A DNA stretch of 64,000 nt, taken from positions 45,383-109,382 of the forward strand of contig JAJZSW010000001.1 of NCBI GenBank assembly GCA_021849505.1. The letters run 5' to 3'. A program made the translations under genes and the position numbers. The notes below the pieces were generated by a model. It was given only the letters and a program-made list of their open reading frames with translations, was not told the origin of the DNA and did no database searches. The stretch is from Pseudomonadota bacterium. Lineage in GTDB: Bacteria > Pseudomonadota > Gammaproteobacteria > Burkholderiales > Rhodocyclaceae. Within the stretch, counting starts at the first letter, position 1, and each line of letters opens with the position of its first letter. Below are positions 6,824 through 14,526 of the stretch, piece by piece.

Positions 6824-7684
6824 CTAGCGATTAGTTGCCGTGCTGTCCGTCGGTACGGCGGGCAGATCGAGCCCCAAGCGATGCATCAGGGTCTCATGGC
6901 TGATGTGCAGCAGTTCTTCGATGGCCCGGTAGTCGTCGGGCAGGGCGGCATCGTCCCAGCCGTTCGCGGAATGGCGGGCGAGATCGACGGCCAGTTTGAC
7001 GTTCCGAACGCGCGGGTGTTCGGCGTTCTGCGGATCCATCAGTGTCATCAGTAGCTGCGGCAGATGCCAGGTCTGGGCGAGTGCCTGCTTGATCTGGAAG
7101 AGCGGGACGCCGAAGATTTCGCTCTGGATGGCGACCGAACGCAGGGTCCGATCTGCTTTTTGCCGGTCGGCAACCTGCAGGGCCAATCCCGGTGCGAAAC
7201 ACCACATGAGGATCTCGGTGAAGTCGTAGAGCAGGGTGGCGACGCTGATTTCATCCGCGTCGAGGTCGTGGCGATGGATGGCCCACTCGCGCGCCCAGTG
7301 AGCTGCCTTGCGGGCGCGGCCGATCACCTTGAGCAGGCCGAGCAGGGCGCGCGGATGGCCCTTGAGGTGATCTTCGACCATGGGCAGGTTCTCGAAATCG
7401 TTGAAGAACGGTTCCATGCCGATCATCATCAGAGAACGCTCGATCGTGGTGATGTCGGTCAGCCGCGTCTTGCTGCGCTTGGCTTCGATGTAGGCAAGCA
7501 CGCGCAGGGTCATCAACGGATCCTGTAGGATGACCGACGAGATCGTGCGGGCATTGGCCTTGTGTGCCTTGTCGCGCAATTCAGCCAGTTGCTGTTCGGT
7601 ATGTCGCAATACCGGGATGTTTGCCGCGCCGAAATAGGCAACCCAGCCTGCGAGGTCGAGGACGGGACGGGATTGGTCACTCAT
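6824..7684 (-). CDS. HDOD-domain protein
   Basis: The 286-residue cytoplasmic protein carries an HDOD domain over most of its length, beginning near residue 20 with the usual SVILQDPLMTLRVLAYIEA segment and including the TTIERSLMMIGMEPFF region corresponding to the 'ALxxLG' helix. HDOD proteins are HD-fold relatives lacking phosphohydrolase residues and act as adaptors in signalling (motility, cell cycle, c-di-GMP circuits); no target is evident here. It is a single gene placed between the tRNA and the divergent rpsF operon. Confidence 0.85.
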   Translation of the reverse strand: MSDQSRPVLDLAGWVAYFGAANIPVLRHTEQQLAELRDKAHKANARTISSVILQDPLMTLRVLAYIEAKRSKTRLTDITTIERSLMMIGMEPFFNDFENLPMVEDHLKGHPRALLGLLKVIGRARKAAHWAREWAIHRHDLDADEISVATLLYDFTEILMWCFAPGLALQVADRQKADRTLRSVAIQSEIFGVPLFQIKQALAQTWHLPQLLMTLMDPQNAEHPRVRNVKLAVDLARHSANGWDDAALPDDYRAIEELLHISHETLMHRLGLDLPAVPTDSTATNR

Positions 7685-7753
7685 GCGCGCATTATCGGCG
7701 ACTCGTGGTGATGACTGTAGGGAATTAGACTGCTTTCAACGGGCGAATTTGTC

Positions 7754-7782
7754 TTGTATTTCAGTGCATCCCAAGATAGAAT
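7754..7782 (+). promoter_or_regulatory. Candidate promoter of the rpsF operon
   Basis: TTGTAT at 7754-7759 and TAGAAT at 7777-7782 are separated by 17 bases, an acceptable sigma-70 layout, 73 bases before the rpsF start. Confidence 0.4.
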
Positions 7783-7807
7783 CATGCCCCTTTCCATCCT
7801 TGCTCCA

Positions 7808-7828
7808 CCCGAACCGCATGCGGGGGGG
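7808..7828 (+). promoter_or_regulatory. rpsF leader hairpin (possible S6:S18 autoregulatory site)
   Basis: CCC-GAA-CCGC-AT-GCGG-GGG folds into two stacked short stems with an unpaired GAA on the 5' side, about 27 bases before the rpsF start. Bacterial rpsF leaders often carry an element bound by the S6:S18 complex that represses the operon. Location and a stem interrupted near a CCG fit that idea; the exact consensus cannot be confirmed by eye. Confidence 0.4.
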
Positions 7829-7854
7829 CTCAACCTGAACCAGAAGGAGAGTAC

Positions 7855-8244
7855 ATGCGACATTATGAAATCGTTTTTATCGTCCATCCGGACCAGTCCG
7901 ACCAGGTGCCGGCCATGATCGAGCGTTACAAGGCGCTCGTGGCCGGCAGCAATGGCGCCATCCATCGTCTCGAAGACTGGGGCCGCCGACAGCTGGCCTA
8001 CCCGATCCAGAAGGTGCACAAGGCGCACTACGTGCTCATGAACATCGAGTGCGACAGCCCGACGCTGGCCGAGATCGAGAATGCCTTCAAGTTCAATGAT
8101 GCGGTGCTGCGACACCTGACCGTCAAGATGGATCGTGCCGAAACCACGCCGTCGCCGATGATGAAGGAAGAGAAGTCGCGTTCGCTAGGTGCCCAGGGGC
8201 AAGCCGAAGGCAAGCCCGCCGAGGAGGCCGCGGCTGCCGCCTGA
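7855..8244 (+). CDS. rpsF: 30S ribosomal protein S6
   Basis: The 129-residue protein begins [20 protein letters not shown] and contains the S6 core with [19 protein letters not shown], the surface that contacts S18 and 16S rRNA. The C-terminal 30 residues are a low-complexity acidic/alanine tail ([12 protein letters not shown]), common in proteobacterial S6. It heads the rpsF-priB-rpsR-rplI operon, has an AAGGAG ribosome site and is preceded by a structured leader. Confidence 0.97.
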   Translation: MRHYEIVFIVHPDQSDQVPAMIERYKALVAGSNGAIHRLEDWGRRQLAYPIQKVHKAHYVLMNIECDSPTLAEIENAFKFNDAVLRHLTVKMDRAETTPSPMMKEEKSRSLGAQGQAEGKPAEEAAAAA

Positions 8245-8278
8245 GGCTGAAAGTGTGGCTGCCGGCAGCGCTGCGGCA

Positions 8279-8596
8279 ATGGCTACAAATTGCACCGAGC
8301 TGACAGGGACGCTGCAGGAACGCGGCCATCTGCGCTACACGCCGGCGGGCATTCCGGTCATCGAATTCCGGATCGCCCATCGGTCGGAGCAGAACGAAGC
8401 CAGCATCTCCCGCCGTGTCGAGTGCGAAATCGCCTGCACCGCCCTCGGCCCGACCGCACTTTTGTTGCAGGAAGCGTCACCCGGCATCGGCGTTGCAGTG
8501 AGCGGCTTTCTCGCTGCGCGCAGCCTCAAGCAGAAAACGCCCGTGCTGCATGTGACCCAGATCGAATTTGCAGAGAATTTTAGGAAGGGATATTGA
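8279..8596 (+). CDS. priB: Primosomal replication protein N (PriB)
   Basis: A single OB-fold ssDNA-binding protein of 105 residues ([42 protein letters not shown]) that helps PriA restart replication forks. Its place between S6 and S18 is the conserved proteobacterial location. ATG at 8279 is used; longer upstream extensions run into the rpsF tail. Two bases separate its stop from rpsR. Confidence 0.93.
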   Translation: MATNCTELTGTLQERGHLRYTPAGIPVIEFRIAHRSEQNEASISRRVECEIACTALGPTALLLQEASPGIGVAVSGFLAARSLKQKTPVLHVTQIEFAENFRKGY

Positions 8597-8598
8597 AT

Positions 8599-8871
8599 AT
8601 GGCTTTCAAGCCCAGCAACAAAAAGAAGGACGACCGCAACAAGAACCGCAACCTGTTCAAGCGTCGCAAGTTCTGCCGCTTCTCCGCCGAGAAGATTCCT
8701 TACGTCGACTACAAGGATGTCGAATTGCTCAAGGACTTCGTCACCGAGAACGGCAAGGTGATGCCCGCGCGCATTACCGGCACCAAGACCCGTTACCAGC
8801 GTCAGCTGTCGACCGCCATCAAGCGGGCGCGTTTCCTGGCGCTGCTGCCCTACACCGACCTGCACCAGTAA
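8599..8871 (+). CDS. rpsR: 30S ribosomal protein S18
   Basis: The 90-residue basic protein has the family signature [14 protein letters not shown] and the C-terminal [20 protein letters not shown], which binds the 16S platform together with S6. ATG at 8599 follows GGAAGGG; a TTG two codons upstream is an unlikely start. Third gene of the rpsF operon. Confidence 0.97.
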   Translation: MAFKPSNKKKDDRNKNRNLFKRRKFCRFSAEKIPYVDYKDVELLKDFVTENGKVMPARITGTKTRYQRQLSTAIKRARFLALLPYTDLHQ

Positions 8872-8885
8872 GCGAGGAGACAGCC

Positions 8886-9335
8886 ATGCAAGTGATTCTG
8901 ATGGACAAGGTGGTGAACCTCGGCAACCTCGGCGACGTCGTCAAGGTCAAGGAAGGCTACGCCCGCAATTACCTGATCCCCAAAGGCTTCGCCAAGCGCG
9001 CCACCGCCGAGAACATGAAGGTGTTCGAAGCCCGTCGAGCCGAGCTTGAGAAGCTGGCCGCCGAGAAGCTGGCCGCGGCCCAGGCCGTGGCCGCCAAGCT
9101 CGAAGGCTTGCGCGTCGAGATCGCCCGCAAGGCCGGTGTCGATGGCCGCCTGTTCGGCTCGGTGAGCCCGGCGGATGTGGCCGAAGCGCTGACCGCGCAA
9201 GGCATCGCGATCGAGAAGAGCGCAGTGCGCATGCCGGAAGGCCTGCTCAAGTCGATCGGCGAGGTCGTCCTTGAAGTCGCCCCGCACGCCGATGTCGTGG
9301 CGAACGTGACCATCGCGGTCGTCGGCGAACAATAA
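8886..9335 (+). CDS. rplI: 50S ribosomal protein L9
   Basis: The 149-residue protein has the N-terminal rRNA-binding domain ([36 protein letters not shown]), a long connecting helix rich in Ala/Glu/Lys (about residues 45-75) and the C-terminal domain with [16 protein letters not shown]. Last gene of the operon, ending just before a strong terminator. Confidence 0.97.
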   Translation: MQVILMDKVVNLGNLGDVVKVKEGYARNYLIPKGFAKRATAENMKVFEARRAELEKLAAEKLAAAQAVAAKLEGLRVEIARKAGVDGRLFGSVSPADVAEALTAQGIAIEKSAVRMPEGLLKSIGEVVLEVAPHADVVANVTIAVVGEQ

Positions 9336-9350
9336 GCTGCGCTTCACCAT

Positions 9351-9379
9351 AAAAGGGCCGCCGCTTCGGCGGCCCTTTT
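9351..9379 (+). terminator. Rho-independent terminator of the rpsF operon
   Basis: AAAAGGGCCGCC and GGCGGCCCTTTT form a GC-rich 12-bp stem (13 with a G-C closing pair) with a small loop and a T-run on the 3' side, 15 bases after rplI. Symmetric A and T runs make it bidirectional in principle. Confidence 0.9.
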
Positions 9380-9392
9380 ATCGTTGACGGGC

Positions 9393-9443
9393 ATCCACAG
9401 CATTTACACAGGCTGTCCACAACTTTTGCACTGCATTTCCACA
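9393..9443 (+). promoter_or_regulatory. Cluster of phased DnaA-box-like sites upstream of dnaB
   Basis: ATCCACA (9393), TTTACACA (9403), TGTCCACA (9414) and TTTCCACA (9436) all point the same way, and their CACA cores lie at 9396, 9407, 9418 and 9440, spacings of 11, 11 and 22 bases. Each is one to three mismatches from TTATNCACA. This may be a DnaA-responsive control region for dnaB. Confidence 0.4.
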
Positions 9444-9504
9444 GCTTGTTCACTCCCAGCGGAAACGTGGCGCGAGTAGACTCGCGCCTGGAGGAAAACA
9501 AAAC

Positions 9505-10911
9505 ATGGCCCAAGTCCAAGCGGGGCAACCCTATTTGCAGGCGGTTGCCAACGACCCGCAAGTCGCGGCGCTCAAGCTGCCGCCCCATTCGATCGAAGCC
9601 GAGCAGTCGCTGATCGGCGGCCTGCTGCTCGACAACAGCGCCTGGGACCGCATTGCCGACATCGTCAGCGAGTCGGACTTCTATCGCGACGACCACCGGC
9701 GCATCTTCGCGCACATCCGCAAGCTCGTCGAAACCGGTCGTCCCGCCGATGTGGTGACGGTCTACGAGTCGATCGAGCATGCCAACCAGGCCGAGCAGAC
9801 CGGGGGCTTGGCCTACCTTGGCGAAATCGCCAATGCAACACCCTCGGCGGCCAACATCCGCCGCTATGCCGAAATCGTGCGCGAGCGCGCGGTGCTGCGC
9901 AAACTGGTGACGGTCGGCGACGAGATCGCCGCGGCCGCCCTGAATCCGGCCGGACGCGATGTCAAGGTGCTGCTGGATCAGGCCGAACAGAAGGTCTTTG
10001 AAATCGCAGAGGCGGGCAATCGCGTCGGCCAGGGTTTCCAGGCGATCACGCCGCTGCTGGGTGACGTGGTCGATCGCATCGAGAAGCTCTACAACCGCGA
10101 GAATCCTTCCGACATCACCGGACTGGCGACCGGTTACAACGATCTTGACCGTATCACTTCAGGCCTGCAGCCGGGCGACATGATCGTCGTCGCCGGGCGG
10201 CCGTCGATGGGCAAGACGGCCTTCGCGCTCAATATCGCCGAGCATGTCGGCATGGAACTGCGCAAGCCGGTCGCGATCTTCAGCCTGGAAATGTCGGGGC
10301 CGCAGCTGGCGATGCGGTTCCTGTCGTCCGCCGGCCGGCTCGACCAGACGCGCATCCGCACCGGCAAGCTTTCCGACGAGGATTGGGAGAAGATGTCGGT
10401 CGCGCTCGGCAAATTGCACGAGGCGCCGATCCACATCGACGAGACCGGCGCGATCAATGCGTCCGACCTGCGTGCCCGTGCGCGCCGGTTGCACCGCCAG
10501 TTCGGCCAACTCGGCCTGATCGTGGTCGATTATCTGCAGTTAATGACCTCGATCAAGGATAACGAAAACCGCGCCACCGAGATTTCGGAGATTTCGCGAT
10601 CGATCAAGGCGCTCGCCAAGGAGCTGCAGGTGCCGGTGATCGCGCTGTCGCAGCTGTCGCGTAAGGTTGAGGAACGCAACGACAAGCGTCCCTTGATGAG
10701 CGACCTGCGCGAATCGGGCGCCATCGAGCAGGATGCCGACATCATCCTGATGATGTACCGCGAGGAATACTACAAGCCGGACACGACCGAGAAGGGCGTC
10801 GCCGAGGTGATCATCGGCAAGCACCGCAACGGCCCGACCGGCGTGGTGAAACTTACCTTCCTCGGCGAGTACACGCGATTTGAAAACTTCGCACAGCCCG
10901 GCAGCTACTGA
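9505..10911 (+). CDS. dnaB: Replicative DNA helicase DnaB
   Basis: The 468-residue hexameric 5'-3' helicase unwinds DNA at the fork. The N-terminal primase-interacting domain begins at PPHSIEAEQSLIGGLLLDN (about residue 25). The RecA-like ATPase has Walker A GRPSMGKT at 231-238, IVVDYLQLM as the Walker B region, and the DnaB motif RESGAIEQDADIILMMYR. The GEYTRFEN C-terminus is complete. A ribosome site GGAGG precedes ATG. Its stop is immediately followed by a copy of the dispersed repeat. Confidence 0.97.
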   Translation: MAQVQAGQPYLQAVANDPQVAALKLPPHSIEAEQSLIGGLLLDNSAWDRIADIVSESDFYRDDHRRIFAHIRKLVETGRPADVVTVYESIEHANQAEQTGGLAYLGEIANATPSAANIRRYAEIVRERAVLRKLVTVGDEIAAAALNPAGRDVKVLLDQAEQKVFEIAEAGNRVGQGFQAITPLLGDVVDRIEKLYNRENPSDITGLATGYNDLDRITSGLQPGDMIVVAGRPSMGKTAFALNIAEHVGMELRKPVAIFSLEMSGPQLAMRFLSSAGRLDQTRIRTGKLSDEDWEKMSVALGKLHEAPIHIDETGAINASDLRARARRLHRQFGQLGLIVVDYLQLMTSIKDNENRATEISEISRSIKALAKELQVPVIALSQLSRKVEERNDKRPLMSDLRESGAIEQDADIILMMYREEYYKPDTTEKGVAEVIIGKHRNGPTGVVKLTFLGEYTRFENFAQPGSY

Positions 10912-10936
10912 AAAGTCGGCGCTGGCAGGACGGCAT
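10911..10936 (+). repeat. Dispersed 25-bp repeat, copy 1 (intergenic)
   Basis: AAAAGTCGGCGCTGGC then AGGACGGCAT. It fills the whole gap between the convergent dnaB stop (10909-10911) and phoH stop (10936-10938). Perfect consensus match over the core. Confidence 0.85.
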
Positions 10937-12384
10937 TAAAGTACCTCGGCGGCGTGGTCGGCCAGCCGCGAGCGTTCGCCGCGCTGCAGGGTGATATGGC
11001 CGGAATGTGCCCAGCCCTTGAAGCGGTCCACGACGTAGGTCAGGCCCGAGGAGCCTTCCGTCAGGTAGGGCGTGTCGATCTGCGCGATGTTGCCAAGGCA
11101 GACCACCTTGGTACCCGGCCCGGCGCGCGTGATCAGCGTCTTCATCTGCTTCGGCGTGAGGTTCTGCGCCTCGTCGATGATCAGGAACTTGTTGAGGAAG
11201 GTGCGGCCGCGCATGAAGTTGAGCGACTTGATCTTGATGCGGCTGCGGATCAGGTCCATCGTCGCGGCGCGTCCCCAGTCGCCGGTATAGCTGCCCTTGT
11301 CGCCTTCCTCGGCGGGTTTGTTGAGCACATCGAGGTTGTCCTCGAGGGCACCCATCCAGGGCGTCATTTTTTCTTCCTCGGTGCCCGGCAGGAAACCGAT
11401 GTCCTCGCCGACCGGCACGGTGACGCGCGTGATGATGATCTCCGCGAAGCGCTTCTGCTCGAGGGTCTGCGTGAGCGCCGCGGCGAGCGTCAGCAGCGTC
11501 TTGCCGGTACCGGCCTGGCCGAGCAGGGTGACGAAGTCGATCTCCGGATTCATCAGCAGGTTGAGTGCGAAGTTCTGCTCGCGGTTGCGGGCGGTGATGC
11601 CCCAGACGGCGTTCTTGGCATGGCTGTAATCGGTCAGCGTCTCGAGCTCTGCCGTCCTGCCGGCGCCGACTTTCACCCAGGCCTGCAGCGGCTGCGGTCC
11701 CTCCTGCCAGACGAATTCATTGACCAGCAGGTCGGGGCAGAGCGGGCCGGTGACGCGATAGTAGGTGCGGCCGTCCTTCTTCCACGATTCCAGGCCCTTG
11801 GCGTGCGTGTCCCAGAAGTCGGCCGGCAGTTCGAGGCTGCCGCCGTAAAGGAGGTCGGTGTCCTCCAGTACCTTGTCGTTGAAGTAGTCCTGCGCCTCCA
11901 GGCCCAGCGCGCGGGCCTTGATGCGCATGTTGATGTCCTTGGTGACGAGGATCACCGGCCGCCTGGGATGCAGTTCGCGCAGATGCAGGGCTACCGCGAT
12001 GATCTGGTTGTCGGCGCGCGAGGTCGGCAGCGACGCCGGCAGCACGCTGCTGATCGCCTCGGTCTGGAGGAACAGGCGGCCGCTCGCCAGTTCGCGCGAG
12101 GGTGCGGTCAGCGGGATGCCGTGCTGGATGTTTTCCTCGCTGCCGCTGACGATCTCGTCGAGCAGGCGGCTGGCTTGGCGGGCGTTGCGGGCCACCTCCG
12201 ACATGCCCTTCTTGTTGCCGTCGAGTTCCTCGAGCGTCATCATCGGCACGAAGAGATCGTGCTCCTCGAAACGGAACAGGCTGAGCGGATCGTGCATCAG
12301 CACATTGGTGTCGAGCACGAAGATCTTGACGGGTTTTTTCGTCTTGGTCGGTTTGCCTGGTTTTGCGGCTGGTTTGGCGTTCAT
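10936..12384 (-). CDS. PIN-domain/PhoH-type ATPase
   Basis: The 482-residue two-domain protein has an N-terminal PIN ribonuclease-like domain (KIFVLDTNVLMHDPLSLF; later acidic VTKDINMRIKA) over about residues 20-170, and a C-terminal PhoH ATPase with Walker A GQAGTGKT and Walker B FLIIDEAQN. This PIN-PhoH fusion is the YlaK type and is thought to act on RNA; substrate unknown. A copy of the dispersed repeat encodes VKVGAGRTAE in the linker before LETLTDYSHAKN. ATG 12384 is chosen; a GTG at 12411 overlapping the bcp stop is an alternative. Confidence 0.88.
   Translation of the reverse strand: MNAKPAAKPGKPTKTKKPVKIFVLDTNVLMHDPLSLFRFEEHDLFVPMMTLEELDGNKKGMSEVARNARQASRLLDEIVSGSEENIQHGIPLTAPSRELASGRLFLQTEAISSVLPASLPTSRADNQIIAVALHLRELHPRRPVILVTKDINMRIKARALGLEAQDYFNDKVLEDTDLLYGGSLELPADFWDTHAKGLESWKKDGRTYYRVTGPLCPDLLVNEFVWQEGPQPLQAWVKVGAGRTAELETLTDYSHAKNAVWGITARNREQNFALNLLMNPEIDFVTLLGQAGTGKTLLTLAAALTQTLEQKRFAEIIITRVTVPVGEDIGFLPGTEEEKMTPWMGALEDNLDVLNKPAEEGDKGSYTGDWGRAATMDLIRSRIKIKSLNFMRGRTFLNKFLIIDEAQNLTPKQMKTLITRAGPGTKVVCLGNIAQIDTPYLTEGSSGLTYVVDRFKGWAHSGHITLQRGERSRLADHAAEVL
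11650..11674 (-). repeat. Dispersed 25-bp repeat, copy 2 (inside phoH)
   Basis: On the minus strand GAAAGTCGGCGCCGGC then AGGACGGCA, one core difference (T to C). It is read in frame as KVGAGRTA at the junction between the PIN and PhoH domains. Confidence 0.85.
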
Positions 12385-12407
12385 GGCTCTTGGTCGGGTG
12401 GGAGTGA

Positions 12408-12887
12408 TCACAGGGCCTGCAGGGCGGCGAGCACCTCGGCCGCGTGGCCATCGACCTTCACGCCGCGCCAGGCGCGCGCAACGCGGCCCTGGCGGTCGAT
12501 CAGGAAGGTGCTGCGCTCGATGCCCCGCACCTGCTTGCCGTACAGGGTCTTCATCCTGATCACGTCGAACAGCGCGCAGGCCTGTTCATCGGCATCGCAG
12601 ATCAGCTCGAAGGGCAGATCCAGCTTGGCCTTGAAGCTTTCGTGCGACTTCAGGCTGTCGCGCGAGATGCCCCAGACGCTGCCGCCTGCGTTGACGAAGG
12701 CGGCGTGCAGATCGCGGAACTGGCCGGCCTCGGTGGTGCAGCCTGGTGTGCTGTCCTTCGGATAAAAATAGATCACTACAGGCTGGCCGCGCAGTGCGGT
12801 CAGCCGGAAGGTCTGGCCGCTCGTGGCGGGCAGGCTGAAATCGGGGACAGCGAGGCCGAGGATGGAGGGTGAAGAAGCATCGTTCAT
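12408..12887 (-). CDS. bcp: Thioredoxin-dependent peroxiredoxin (Bcp/PrxQ type)
   Basis: The 159-residue thiol peroxidase reduces hydroperoxides. It has the family layout with VPDFSLPATSGQTFRL, VIYFYPKDSTPGCTTEAGQF (peroxidatic Cys in PGCT), ISRDSLKSHESF and RSTFLIDRQGRVARAW. The resolving Cys usually found five residues after the first is absent, so it is probably a 1-Cys type or uses one of two later cysteines (ELICDADEQACALF). The start at 12887 overlaps the stop of the upstream gene by ATGA; another ATG three codons earlier has no spaced ribosome site. Confidence 0.93.
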   Translation of the reverse strand: MNDASSPSILGLAVPDFSLPATSGQTFRLTALRGQPVVIYFYPKDSTPGCTTEAGQFRDLHAAFVNAGGSVWGISRDSLKSHESFKAKLDLPFELICDADEQACALFDVIRMKTLYGKQVRGIERSTFLIDRQGRVARAWRGVKVDGHAAEVLAALQAL

Positions 12888-13702
12888 GCGGGACATCTCC
12901 AGGCTGATAAGAATTCATCCCCCTGCAACAGCACGGTGTCCTTGCAGCCGGGCACCTGGCCGCTGATCACTTCATGCCGGGGCAGTTTATCCATGTCGAG
13001 AGGGTTTGCCAGCGCGTGAACAGAGATGACTTCATAGCCCTGTTCACGCCAGCCCGCGAGCAATTGCCTGATGGGTGCGGGGTCTTTGCCGAGCGCTGCG
13101 CTGGCCTGCAGGCTGAACACATGCCCGTGGAGAGGCGGGTTGGCGGTCAGTGCCAGCAGCGCGGCAACGGTCTCCGCCGGATCCTGGCGTGGCGAGGTGC
13201 TCAGTTCGTCGAGCGTCGGCAAGGTGGTCGGGATTTGCGGACAACGGACGATTTCGCCGTTCCAGACGGGAACGAAGGGGTGACGGCCGCGCGTGTCGCT
13301 GGCGCAGGCGTAGGCAAAGCGCTGCGTCAGGCGCAGCGCATGGGGGTTGGAGCGCCAACCGGGAGCGGCATGCAGTGTCGGCGCGGTCTCGAAAATCCCT
13401 GCGAAGTGCTCGGCCATCAGCCGGAACTGGGCCTCGGTCCAGTCGGCATCGGCACGTCCGACCTGTTTTGCCCAGCGGCCCGGCTGCCAGCCGAAGGTGC
13501 CCAGGTCGAAACCGGCGTCGCGCACCTGCTTGAGCGTGCCGGCGCAATGGCGGGCGAGCGAACGGCCGAGCCAGTCCGGGCCGAGCGCGAAGATGAAGCT
13601 GGCGCCGGCACCGTGCGCCTGCAACAGTTCGGTAAGTACCGGCAGGGCGGTGCGTGCCCGGTAGCCGGGCACCTCGATTCTCAAGGCCAGTCGGGATTTC
13701 AT
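12884..13702 (-). CDS. ArnD-like polysaccharide deacetylase homologue lacking metal ligands
   Basis: The 272-residue protein aligns along its length with ArnD-type NodB-fold deformylases: LRIEVPGYRARTALPVLTEL, FALGPDWLGRSLARH, APGWRSNPHALRLTQRF, ASDTRGRHPFVP and CPQIPTTLPTLDEL. But LRIDVDT is replaced by LRIEVPG, the HxxxH segment is replaced by LGTFGWQPGRW, and the late catalytic His region reads HVFSLQASA. It probably cannot bind the catalytic metal and may be a non-enzymatic sugar-lipid binding protein. It overlaps the small transporter upstream (13699), which resembles ArnE/F flippases, so the pair may act together. Confidence 0.75.
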   Translation of the reverse strand: MKSRLALRIEVPGYRARTALPVLTELLQAHGAGASFIFALGPDWLGRSLARHCAGTLKQVRDAGFDLGTFGWQPGRWAKQVGRADADWTEAQFRLMAEHFAGIFETAPTLHAAPGWRSNPHALRLTQRFAYACASDTRGRHPFVPVWNGEIVRCPQIPTTLPTLDELSTSPRQDPAETVAALLALTANPPLHGHVFSLQASAALGKDPAPIRQLLAGWREQGYEVISVHALANPLDMDKLPRHEVISGQVPGCKDTVLLQGDEFLSAWRCPA

Positions 13703-14070
13703 GAGCGCGTGATGAGCCAGACGCCGAGAATGATGAAGCCGATGCCCAGCAGCTTCTGCGCCCCCAGCGTTTCGCCGAACCAGGCCCAGGCGGCCAGAGC
13801 ATTGAGCAGGTAGCCGATCGACAGCATCGGGTAGGCGACGCTGACCGGCACGCGCGACAAGGCCATGATCCAGACCACGAGGCTGATGACGTAGCAGGTC
13901 ATGCCGCCGAGGATCGCCGGGTTGGCGGCGAGCTTCATGCCGACGGGCAGGGCGTTGTCCCAGTGGAATTCGAAGTGGCCGACGGCATTCGTGCCGGCCT
14001 TCAGCAGCAACTGGGCGACGGCGTTGAGGAACACGCCGGTCAGCACGAGGGCGAGGCTGACCGCGCTCAT
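13699..14070 (-). CDS. SMR/EamA-type small membrane transporter (ArnE/F-like)
   Basis: The 123-residue protein has four hydrophobic helices (MSAVSLALVLTGVFLNAVAQ; ILGGMTCYVISLVVWIMALS; VPVSVAYPMLSIGYLLNALA; LLGIGFIILGVWLI). The SVAYPM and GY-LNALAAW motifs fit EmrE-like proteins, especially the half-size ArnE/F type that flips undecaprenyl-phosphate aminoarabinose. The downstream ArnD-like partner strengthens a lipid-linked sugar role. The start overlaps the upstream gene by four bases (ATGA). Confidence 0.75.
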   Translation of the reverse strand: MSAVSLALVLTGVFLNAVAQLLLKAGTNAVGHFEFHWDNALPVGMKLAANPAILGGMTCYVISLVVWIMALSRVPVSVAYPMLSIGYLLNALAAWAWFGETLGAQKLLGIGFIILGVWLITRS

Positions 14071-14453
14071 CCGGCGGCCTGCTCGATGATCAGCGCCGCC
14101 AGCACCAGGCGGCCTTCGGCGACGATGATGTTGTAGGTGCGGCAGGCGGCGGCGGTATCCATGATCTCGAAGCCGCGGCCGGCTTCGATCAGCGGCCGCA
14201 ACAGCGCAGGCGCGGGGAAACGTTGCCGGATGCCGGTGCCGATCAGCACGACATCGCAGGAATACGCCGTCAGCGCGCTGAGGTGCTCGAGCGCCAGCCT
14301 GTCGTAAGCCACGGGCCCCCACTCCTCGTCGAGATGGTCGGGCATCAGCAGCAGGCTGCGCGTCAGCTGCCGGCCATTGATGACGATGCGGCCGGCTTCG
14401 TAGGCGGTGACGATGTGCTGCTGGGTGCCGGGTTTGTCGGGATGCAGCTTCAA
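14067..14453 (-). CDS. Mth938-like domain protein
   Basis: The 128-residue soluble protein matches the Mth938/Xcc1710-like family: YEAGRIVINGRQLTRSLLL, then DVVLIGTGIRQRFPAP and GFEIMDTAAACRTYNIIVAE with the typical MDTxxACRTYN segment. Relatives include assembly factor NDUFAF3; the bacterial role is unclear. It heads the short minus-strand operon with the SMR transporter, ArnD-like protein, bcp and phoH, all coupled by overlapping stop/start codons. Confidence 0.85.
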   Translation of the reverse strand: MKLHPDKPGTQQHIVTAYEAGRIVINGRQLTRSLLLMPDHLDEEWGPVAYDRLALEHLSALTAYSCDVVLIGTGIRQRFPAPALLRPLIEAGRGFEIMDTAAACRTYNIIVAEGRLVLAALIIEQAAG

Positions 14454-14526
14454 GGGTTTGCGGCAGGTCGGGTCATTCGGTAGGATTATATCTTTTCAAC
14501 CCGACCGCTTCCCCGCGCCCACTGCC

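Noticed and set aside
10954..12765. A 603-codon frame opposite phoH and bcp
   Set aside because: Shadow of real genes on the other strand: GC-rich third positions keep it open, no family motifs.
12887..12896. Upstream ATG of bcp (12896)
   Set aside because: The ATG at 12887 overlaps the preceding stop as ATGA and has a better-spaced GGAG site.
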